64,000 nucleotides of DNA, taken from the NCBI GenBank assembly GCA_021307315.1, contig JAJSPD010000076.1:147104-211103 (forward strand), read 5' to 3'. Shown here in pieces: positions 55,841-64,000 of this stretch (positions are counted from its first letter, which is position 1; each line of letters starts with the position of its first letter). Below the pieces are notes generated by a model. It was not told the DNA's origin, searched no databases, and saw only the letters and a program-made list of their open reading frames with translations. The position numbers and the translations under genes are program-made. This stretch comes from Bisporella sp. PMI_857. Taxonomy: Eukaryota; Ascomycota; Leotiomycetes; Helotiales; Helotiaceae.

Positions 55841-56504
55841 GATGACCAGGCCCTCGCGGCGAGGTCTCTACCCAACAACTGTATCGAATGCTCATAAAAC
55901 GTTCACTAGAGGGATGAGGGACTTGCTAGGGTATTCTGCTTTCGTATTAGTGGAATGTGAGAGAGGAGAGGGAGGTGCTTTCCTAGAAGCCTATATCTGC
56001 AGCGTCGTTGCAAACGTCCAAACTGTCGACTTCAAGCTGAGAAGATGTGTAAATATGCTTGTTCAGAATTGTAGGTGTAACAATACTTGTTAAAACAGGA
56101 AAAAGGGATCGGGGGCAGTTTATTGGAAGCCTCAGCAGTTTTGTTCCTTCTTAAAACGTGCACGCTTCGTATATACATGTCAGATGGTTTCCAGGATTGA
56201 CCATTACCGTGAACAGGAAGGAGGGATACAAATGTCGGTCTAGAGAGATAAAACTTACGACGCCGAAGCAAGGGCTTGGCCAATGGTTCAGACATTGATT
56301 TCACGCTAGATATATTGCTCCCACAGGCTTCTGATGGAAATTACGTTATCTCATCGTAACTAGTAGGACTACTTGAAGACTCATCAATATCAAAAACCTT
56401 CTATGCATAATATCATACAGACAGGCAGTGACGTGAACCCGTTTTGTCATATTCCTTAACGCCATTGCTAAACCCATTCCATTTCACTAGCTCGATTTGG
56501 CCTC
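55841..56504. other. Intergenic, nothing recognised
   Basis: This is the promoter side of the 567-residue gene and 3' flank of the RNPS1-like gene. No gene is supported. Confidence 0.5.
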
Positions 56505-57469
56505 TCAATAACGTCTTCCACGACCGCCTCGTCCCCTCGAACGGCTTCTGCTCCGACTTCTGTCATCATAGCTGCTATAACTACTATAGCTCCTGCTCCT
56601 TCTTCTTCGTCCACCACCACCGCCACCACCATTGCGTCCCGGACTAGGTCTCCCACCTCTTCCTCTCCTAGGAGGACTTCTCGACCTACTCCTATCTCTC
56701 GAATCATAGCTCCTGCTCCGACTCCTATAACGTCTCACCGGGGTTCGGCTTCTGCTTCTGCTTCTGCTCAATGATCGAGGTCTGTAGGTATCTGTGTTTG
56801 ATCGATAAGGCGGCGGCGAACGTCTGCGAGGAGGTGGACCACGGAATCCTACTGTTGCACCGCGGGAATCGATTTGAGGGCCACGGCGGGCCTGTGGTGG
56901 AGAGGGTGAGAAGCGACGGCGCGGGAGGACAATGGAGACGTTGATTGTGCAGCCGTCTATCTGGGACTCATGCATGTGCGCAATTGCTGATTCGGCGTCG
57001 GCTTCGTTAGCGTAAAGAACATACGCAGTTCCGCGGTTTGTGTTATCTAGTAAATTTAGTGGCTGACCTACGACTGAAGGGAGGGGCAGAGTGTGTACAA
57101 GCTCTATTATAAGGAACATCCAAATCGCGGATTTCGCCGTAGGTGCTGAATATCTCTTGCAGATGCTCCTGGTTCACGTTCTTTGAGAGCCTCTCGACAA
57201 CAACCTACGCACATTAGTCATGTCTACTAAATAATGCCAAAAGGAAATCTCACCTTCGTACTGCGCACCGGAGTAGGGCTTCTTCCACGGCTGTCACTGC
57301 GGCTTTCACTTTTATACCTGCCATTTCTGCGCGGCGTGCGGCTGGAAGAACGAGGAGTGATGGAGCGACGAGGGCGGGATGGCGTTCTAGAGTATGGCCG
57401 AGACGCATCTGAATATGGAGATCGTGAACGAGGACGACCTCGCGCAGGAGATGGTGAGCGTGCAGACAT
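56505..57469 (-). CDS. RNPS1-like splicing factor (RS domains plus one RRM)
   Basis: Three exons, 57469-57254, 57204-57099 and 57046-56505, with introns of 49 and 52 nt, give 287 residues. The first 72 residues are an RS-rich arm (RSPSPARGRPRSRSPYS). The RRM runs from about 73: VVVERLSKNVNQEHLQEIF, STYGEIRDLDVPYNRAYN, then NTNRGTAYVLYANEADAESA and DGCTINVSIVLPRRRFSPSP. RNP1 is the NRGTAYVLY strand. The same blocks mark RNPS1, a subunit of the ASAP/PSAP complexes that joins the exon junction complex and influences splicing and mRNA quality control in the nucleus. After the RRM comes a second RS arm with a glycine run, ending RGRGGRGRRY. Regulation by SR-protein kinases is expected from the SR repeats. 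The splice junctions are supported by restored RRM continuity. Confidence 0.9.
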
Positions 57470-57705
57470 CTTTGCCGTGTAATGATGAAACTGGGAAAAT
57501 GTAATGGAGTCGCGGTTCTTTGGACGTGACGAGGCTGTTGAAGCTGCAAGCTCTAAAAGCTTTGTTGCCTGAGGCAGCAAGCAACCACACATAGGGAAAA
57601 GCGAGGCTGCTTGCATTAACTTCAACAGCAATAATGAAAAATTCGCACAAGAACTGTTTGTCTGCGGACCACAAAATCCCAAAAAAATACAAACAATGAA
57701 AAAGC

Positions 57706-57709
57706 AAAA
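57706..57709 (-). terminator. Probable RNA polymerase III terminator of tRNA-Thr
   Basis: On the minus strand the first TTTT after the tRNA is 21 nt downstream of its 3' end, followed by a T5 a few bases later. This is the usual Pol III stop signal. Confidence 0.5.
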
Positions 57710-57730
57710 CAGACATGCGCCTATTTGAAT

Positions 57731-57801
57731 GCCCTCGGACGGAATCGAACCGGCAACCTCGTCATTACTAGTGACGCGCTCTACCATTGAGCTACGAGGG
57801 C
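57731..57801 (-). tRNA. tRNA-Thr, anticodon AGT
   Basis: The 71-nt gene folds as a cloverleaf. The acceptor stem is GCCCTCG/CGAGGGC with all seven pairs. The D arm is GCTC..GAGC, and the anticodon stem is CGTCA/TGACG around the loop CTAGTAA. The anticodon AGT reads ACU after wobble inosine. The T arm is GCCGG-TTCGATT-CCGTC, which has one C-T mismatch where CCGGC would pair fully. There is no intron. It lies 262 bp upstream of the RNPS1-like gene on the same strand. Probably functional, since one T-stem mismatch is often tolerated. Confidence 0.93.
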
Positions 57802-60800
57802 TGCTTCCTGAATTGTGACAAGAGAGTATTATTAAAAGATATATAGATTATTTTAGCCATTTATGAAAAGTAATACAGTACAAATTCGTTTTGAGAAACG
57901 AAGTGATTACAAAGTCGTTAGACATATGATAAACCATGTGGGCAATATAGAGGACATTTTTTTATTCCCCCTTCCAATTCACGGCCTGATCAATGCGAGT
58001 TGCCGAGTATCAGCCATCCTTCCACCGAGTGTGTATATCTCAACCCATCTCCACGAGCGAATTCTCTCCGCAGCCGCGTACACCAGGACTCCTCAAGAAT
58101 CAATCTATTGAAAGTATCGCATCTATTCACGACGTTTCCGTGATCTCGAATTATCAATGCAAACCATCCGGTCGACTTAGTACCTATCTAAGACTTTCAA
58201 ACGCACCAATTTCGAGATCGGTATACGGCGACGATCTCGCGTGGGGAATGTGTTGCAGACATTCTATTGAACAGTCGTGATAAGAATCAGACGTGGCAAG
58301 AGGGAATATAATACGCAGCAAAGCAAGGTGCACCCGGTTTGGAGAACATGCTGATTAATGCCAACATTGAAATTGTTTTGCTGATCCCCCGCATGTTGGT
58401 TTTTGATCTGCATGGCATCGAGTTTATGGAGAGAGTAGCGATAGAGAGTCTATAGTACAGTTTATCATGCTTCACTACTGAGGGCACGAAAAGATATGAA
58501 TAAGACTATTCGACTTCTTTTAACCCATTTTAGGTGCATGCCTGAAGGGGTTGCTCTTTAGATACTCGGGATACAAGCATAATTTTCGGGTATTGAAATT
58601 ACATCCAGTGCGAAACTGGAGGGAAAAAGGCACAAGTCAATGCAGGCAGATCTAAGCTCTGCATCTCTACCTAAATATCTTTCCCCACGATTTCTCGTTA
58701 CTAAAATAGCTTTGCTCGATGAAAGATCTAACGATCGCCACTAGCCACATGATATAACATGGGTCTTCCAAGTTCATTTCGCAGCCACGATGCCAAAATA
58801 CGCAATGCTAAATCTCAACAACAAAATTGAAGGACCTCACCACGTCTCCAAACCCCAAACTCGGGGAAAAAAGTCGTCATTCTAAACGGCGCAGCTCCGG
58901 CAAACAGTAGATCGTCTCATAGCATGTAGCTTAAACCATAAAAATTATGCCGAAGCAAGCACCGCTTGCCTAGAAGCATAAATGATGAACCGATTTGCCC
59001 CAGGATTTCCCAGCGACAACAAACACCCAGCCTCGTAAATCATGCTTCCAAACAAGTTCACTTGAAACTTAACGTCCATGAATTATGCTAGCAACTGTTC
59101 AGAAAACAATCAATGTCACTCACCCAAGTGCTGTTGTTAATAAGTTCCTCCCCGATAAACGGCAGTTAATATAAAGGCAACATCAGCGCCGAGCGCCCGA
59201 GGAATACGAGTTTGAGGAAGTACCGGCCTGACCGGTATGTTTTGAATTTATGCATAAAAGCATTGTGCACTGCCTCTTTCACACTTATTAGTTGAGTAAC
59301 AGGAAACAGACACCGAAAACAAAAAGATTTCCCTCGCTGAAACGATGGGTAAAAGCCATCGCTTCGACTTCCCGACGATATTGGGTGAGAAGTGACGGTC
59401 AACTTGTTTCAAGTGGTCGTATTCCTCGCTTAGGCCACTTTTCTCCGTCTCCTGACTGCAGGGGTTAATCGATTGAAGGCTCGAATGTTCGGGTGATTTT
59501 TTTTTGGTGTTTTTCCCAGTTTGGTTTGTGCCCTGTGCTGTGCAGGTTGGGTGACATTCCCATGCCGGCAAACATTCATCATAACGCCCGATGCCAGAGA
59601 CATGAGGGACCATGGTAACCATTTATGACTAGGAGAAGTAGTGTGACTGTGAGATACAAAAAAAAGGTAACAGTGAAATGCAGTACTGTGCTCGCAAGCA
59701 GGGCACCAAAAGGAAACTTCCCGTCTCTGGGCCTCATCGTACCTGCGTCGTAAGCGTATTAATTCCGTACCTGCATCCGTCCCTCCGAACCACTGCACGT
59801 GGGAGGCGCCACAAGATCGAACTTGCAGAGAAGCTCCCTTTCCGGTCAACGCCGTCGCTCTTTTTCCTCTCATGATGATGGCCACCAGATTAGTCCCAAA
59901 TCTCCTTTCTATTGGTGGGCCGCAATTTAGAGAGAGTGCCCGATCGGGACGTCAGTGGACCATGAGGTTCCAGAATCGCCAGATTTATCCTAGGACGTTT
60001 GTGGGCTCGAGAGTTCAACTTTCAAGGAAGTTCGATAATGACTAGACCTCAAGAAGAATTCTCCTAGCTCCTGGACCTTCCATCTGGCATGTCTCGGCTT
60101 CAGGAACTATCACCGGAGAACTCTCAAAGAAGAGGTTCAAAGCTCCAAGATTGTGTCACAGTAACCGGGAGGCGCCCCTCAAGCCGCCGAGCTTGGTACA
60201 CTGTTAATCAATTTTCCCATCATCCATACCGCATCTCACCTGACTGCGCTTCCTTCTCTCACCACCGCCCTCTACTTAGTACTTACCGATGGCCTCAAAA
60301 TAACCAAACATGCGATTTCAAAGACTAGCAGAGTCGTAGGATCTATAGGCACACAGAATCTGACGCCGTTGACAGGCGTTTCGATGGATTGCGAGACAAG
60401 AATAACGCGGGACGCTCATAGGCTGTTATGCTCGAAACATAGCCCAGTTTTACCCCTGTGGGCGGCGGCGTCAATTCGTTGAAAGAAGCGCCGTCCGATC
60501 CGGAACCAATCGCGGGGGAAAGCCTCATCAGGATTGGTAGCACCAAAAAGAGAGTGGCTAGATAATGCCAAGAGAACCAGACAAACCATCTTGAAGCGAC
60601 GGTGAGATGCGGCAGTTCGACGAATCTCAGAGGGATATTCTTTCGTGCAGCGCGGGTTTCGTGATCAACCCTGTCTGCCAACAGTTGGTTGTGTAGGAGT
60701 AAGCCATAGGGTATGACACACACACTGGACCGCCCATACTACAGGAGGACAGATGCCGGCCGCTGCCGCTGGCGAAGTCATCACGAAGGTCATTTGATCG

Positions 60801-61941
60801 AGCTCTGGTACAGTCTGTAATTAATGGCTAAGATGGTTTGTACCCGTACGTGATGGTTGTGGAAGTCAAGGCCGAAGCGCTCAGACTGAACCCCTCCAAC
60901 GCTTCTGCAAAAAGTGACTATCTCTCACATCCACAAAGAAGACTACTGTCGGCAAGGGGGTTCGAGATGGGACAGTTTTCCAGGAGACTAGGAGACCCGA
61001 AGAGAGAGAGAGACAAAGAGGGTGACATCTAGAAACCATAGCCGAAGACCAGCCACACGAAAAGGGACATGTCTTTTTGAAGCTTGGACGCTTTTGGTAT
61101 CTGTCCCATGACGAATCAGGATAAGCCGCGACCAGGGGATGCGAGAAGAAAAGAAAACGAGCGCATAGACTATGTATACCATGTCGTACAGTACTTATCT
61201 CATAAACCCTGCTCTTACTTGCGTTTGCTTTAAGTAGAGTCCAAAAATAAGCGACGTTGTACCTGCATTAGTTTGCCTTGAGACTTTTTTAGCGCGTGTA
61301 GGGTGTGCACACTCTGTTTCATGTTTTGGCCCCTTTTGGCCCTCTTTCGCTCACCTATTGACCAGTCACCACTCATATAACACGAATAGTGCCCAAGGGG
61401 CTCAAAGGGGCCTGTCCCAAAGTAGTCAAGTCAGGGCAAACTTGTAACTTGCTGACTCCACTCTCAAACCTTCTTTCGTCTGGTCAACGCGCGCGCAAAG
61501 GCCAGCGATCAGAAACACCGACTCCATAGATAGATGAAGATGGAGCATGAAAAAAAAAAACCAGATACTACCCTTGCAAGGGACAGGGACCTCACATTTC
61601 CTTTTCTATGCAAGCAAAAGGTGCGGTGGAGTCGGAGAGGGCTGTGAGGCGGACACTCGACCAAGGGAGAGGCCCACAGCCAACCGCTTTTGAACAATAT
61701 ATGAATCCTGAGATGTCCCTTCGTGGAGGCTGTACCTGTGCATTCAACCAGCTTCATTCTCATCAACTTTTCTTTAAAAGAGTGTCAAAGTCATTCGCTT
61801 CTTTGCTCTCTATCTCCTTTTATCTTGGTCTTTTCTTCATATCTCATTACAACACTCGCTGTTTATCAGTAATACATTCAGAAAACCCTCGTTGTCCAAG
61901 TCCATCGTTCAGATAAACCTTTATCGTATATTACATTCACA
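57802..61941. other. 4.1-kb gene-free stretch upstream of the CFEM gene
   Basis: No coding region is supported on either strand. Structural notes are a TACCGG-N5-CCGGTA dyad at 59221-59237, a GTGTGCACAC palindrome at 61303-61312, an imperfect inverted repeat at 61328-61412 and an A-run near 61549-61560. The last part is the promoter and CT-rich leader of the CFEM gene. Such a long upstream region could hold a non-coding RNA or several regulatory sites. Confidence 0.55.
61328..61412. repeat. Imperfect inverted repeat GGCCCCTTTTGGCCC / GGGCTCAAAGGGGCC
   Basis: The left arm (61328-61342) and right arm (61398-61412) match as reverse complements at 13 of 15 positions, with a 55-nt spacer. It lies about 530-610 bp upstream of the CFEM gene start. 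The GGGG/CCCC core is like a stress response element, but no binding is proven. Confidence 0.5.
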
Positions 61942-63961
61942 ATGAAGTCCATCACTTTTGTTGCACTCGCTGCGAGTGCTCAACTTGCTTCTGCTACCGT
62001 AAGCACAAAGGCACTTGGTTGGTAGAATATCGAACTAACATTAGTAGTTTAACTGGGCTGGTGCCAACCCATTCTCCTGCCCAGGCAATACTCCCGTGAC
62101 CTGCGATGACAAGCAGAAGGGTGGTTTCGACTGGTCCGGCCTTGACCTTGGAGACTTCACTGACTTTGGTGGATTCAAATTCAGCGGATTCTCTTGCGCT
62201 TCCAAGTTTGGCAGCGGAAAGAAGCGTGACTTGTTGACAGGTCGTACTTTCCAGGACAAGTGCATCACCGGCCATGCATCTTCGGACAAGTCTAGCTCTC
62301 CAAGCTTCTCTTGCAGTCAATCCAAGGAGGTTGAGAAGTTCTCCATTGATGAGTTCCACGTCACTCCAGAGTTCGACTGTGATCTGCAATTCCATTACAC
62401 CATGCCAGACAAGTCTACTTGCAAGCAAACTTCCAAGTGCTCCAAGTCTGGAACTATTGTCAAGAACACTCAGTGTGGCGGCGCCACCGATGTTGTTGTC
62501 GTCTACCCACAGAAGGACAAAAGCAAGCCATCCAAGTGCAGCATCGGTATCCACAGCATTGGTTTCCACTGCGAGTCAACCACCAAGACCAAGCCCAAGC
62601 CATCTTCTACCGCCCCACCGGCTCAAGTAACCAGCCCTTCGGTCCCATCTTACACTCCAGTCACAACCACTCCTATTCCAACTCCTTCTACCAGTGCTCA
62701 GGGAAGCACTACTTCAAAAAGCTCTCCATCAGAGACTCCAGGAGTTCCAACCTACACTCCTGAAGTGCCTGTTCCTACTACTACTCCTCAGGCACCCACC
62801 ACTACCCCTCAAGCACCAACCACTGAAGTTCCTGTTCCAACTTACACCCCGGAAGTCCCAACCACTGCTGTTACTTCCACTGCTGAAGGTTCAACCACTC
62901 AGACTTCAGTTCCATCCATCCCATCTACCTACATTCCACCTGAGGATGTCACCGTCACCGTGATCACCGACACCACCACCACTTTCTGCCCAGTGACCAC
63001 AACCCACACTTCTGCAGGAACCACCAGCATCGAGATCGGAACTACTGTTTCCACTGTTGTCATCACATCTACTCACACCACATGCAACAAGTGCACTCAC
63101 GTCCCAACAACTCCTCCAGCTGTCCCATCTTCCTCTGCTGCGGGAACACCATCCACCTATGTTCCATCGCCTCCATCTTCTGCTGCCTCCAGCGGTGCAC
63201 CAAGCTATGTTCCATCTTCCACTGCCCAAGGCTCCGTCACCACATCCGCCACTGCACCAACCAGCCCAGCTGTGACTGCTCCATGCCCAGAGCTCCTTCC
63301 TCAGTGCTTGAACACCTTCGTCCCAGCCTCTTCCTGCGCCGACAACACTGATGCCGCCTGCTACTGCAAGTCCGCTGAGCTCGTCTGCAACGTCTTCGAC
63401 TGTTTGACCTCCCACGGAACTGCCGCTGACATCCTTTCCTCCCAGACCTACTTCCAAGGTATCTGCGCACCATACATCGATGTCAACGCTGCCATCATCA
63501 CCTGCAAGGGTGAGGTTGAGCCCGATACCCCTGATGCTCCTCTCCCAACAGTTGCCGTCCCAGCAGATGTTACTACCATCTCTGTTGTCACCACCATCAC
63601 TGTCCCATGCACGGAGAGTGGAACCACCATCCCAGGATCTAGCACCCAGAGTGTCATCAGCACCGCCATTACTGTTCCTCAAGTTGTCTTCCAGACCCCG
63701 AGCGCCGCTGGTACAACCGCCCCGGTAGCTCTTGTTGTTGGTACCCCAGCCCCAGCAACCAACACTGCTGGCATTATCACCGGCGTGTACACCACCGCCC
63801 CTATCCCAGCAGCGACCACACTCGCAACCATCCCAGCTGGAAACGGTACCTCGCCAACTGCCACACCATCGGCCGTCGGTTTCACTGGTGCGGCACCAAA
63901 ACTCTCTCTCGGACTATCTTCCGCCATTGCCGGATTTGTCCTCGCCATCTTCGTCCTTTAG
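61942..63961 (+). CDS. GPI-anchored cell-wall protein with CFEM-like domain
   Basis: Two exons, 61942-61998 and 62048-63961 (49-nt intron), give 656 residues. Residues 1-18 are a signal peptide (MKSITFVALAASAQLASA). An N-terminal Cys-rich domain follows (about 20-200): NWAGANPFSC, FSGFSCASKF, DLLTGRTFQDKC, EKFSIDEFHVTPEFDCDLQF, QCGGATDVVVVYPQ and CSIGIHSIGFHC. I think this is the DUF7371-type domain of fungal wall proteins, but that is from memory. A Thr/Pro/Ser-rich stalk follows with repeats of VPTYTPEVP and TTTPQAP, probably heavily O-glycosylated. At about 431-505 a CFEM-like module has nine Cys (CPELLPQC, ADNTDAACYCKS, CNVFDCL, GICAPY). The C-terminus is a hydrophobic GPI signal (LSSAIAGFVLAIFVL). 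CFEM proteins bind haem or help host interaction in some fungi. The codon choice looks strongly biased, suggesting high expression. Confidence 0.9.
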
Positions 63962-64000
63962 ATGGCTCATTTCCTCTTGTATCAAAAAGTCATTTTGCTG

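Noticed and set aside
56468..56707. Acidic/Val-rich minus frame
   Set aside because: It is an alternative frame of the RS repeats in the RNPS1-like gene.
59430..59885. 151-residue minus frame upstream of the CFEM gene
   Set aside because: No family resemblance, mixed composition and no splice logic.
1..64000. CRISPR array, rRNA, integrated virus or intact transposase
   Set aside because: I looked for spaced direct repeats, rRNA-like sequence, and polymerase, integrase or transposase motifs and saw none.

Overview
The window reads as nuclear DNA of a filamentous ascomycete (Pezizomycotina). The evidence is many short GT-AG introns (46-171 nt, most 46-110), GH45 cellulase, HET-domain, CFEM/GPI and DUF3455-type secreted proteins, a fungal dynamin, a Uls1-like SNF2/RING translocase and a 49-residue Tom5. 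Several genes look like those of Leotiomycetes, but I could not search, so the class is a guess. Splice sites were chosen by joining frames where consensus signals and protein-family continuity agree. In the multi-exon models the exon lengths sum to a multiple of three.

Layout. At 0-9 kb there are two convergent Nudix genes (the first cut by the window edge), an uncharacterised 188-residue protein, a Cys-rich zinc-ribbon-like protein between AT-rich flanks, an ALKBH1-like dioxygenase and a decayed HET gene. At 10-16 kb lie a secreted GH45 endoglucanase, the mitochondrial glycine decarboxylase GCV2 and TOM5, whose three small exons are easily missed. At 18-23 kb are three proteins of unknown function. 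At 23-25.5 kb is an AT-rich, gene-free stretch with nested inverted repeats that look like MITE or foldback relics. At 25.5-29 kb a possible ubiquitin-like protein and a dynamin GTPase are divergently transcribed from a 277-bp intergenic region. At 29.6-42 kb come a small tail-hydrophobic protein, an epoxide hydrolase, a 1526-residue disordered protein with repeated SMR and RFADSSDE motifs, and a type II membrane nucleotide pyrophosphatase/phosphodiesterase. At 43.7-54 kb are a secreted DUF3455 protein, an F-box gene broken by one in-frame TAA, the Uls1-like translocase and a GNAT gene with three successive one-base frame shifts. At 54-64 kb are an uncharacterised 567-residue protein, an RNPS1-like RS/RRM splicing factor, tRNA-Thr(AGT), a gene-poor 4.1 kb and a GPI-anchored CFEM-type wall protein.

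The genes do not form an obvious pathway or metabolite cluster. Housekeeping genes (GCV2, TOM5, RNPS1-like, Nudix, tRNA) are mixed with accessory or decaying ones (HET, F-box, GNAT) and gene-poor stretches. I saw no CRISPR array, rRNA, intact transposase or virus-like gene. The most interesting leads are the dynamin/ubiquitin-like divergent pair, the foldback repeat cluster, and the 10-bp inverted repeat bracketing CCCTAAAC-like units at 17.3 kb.
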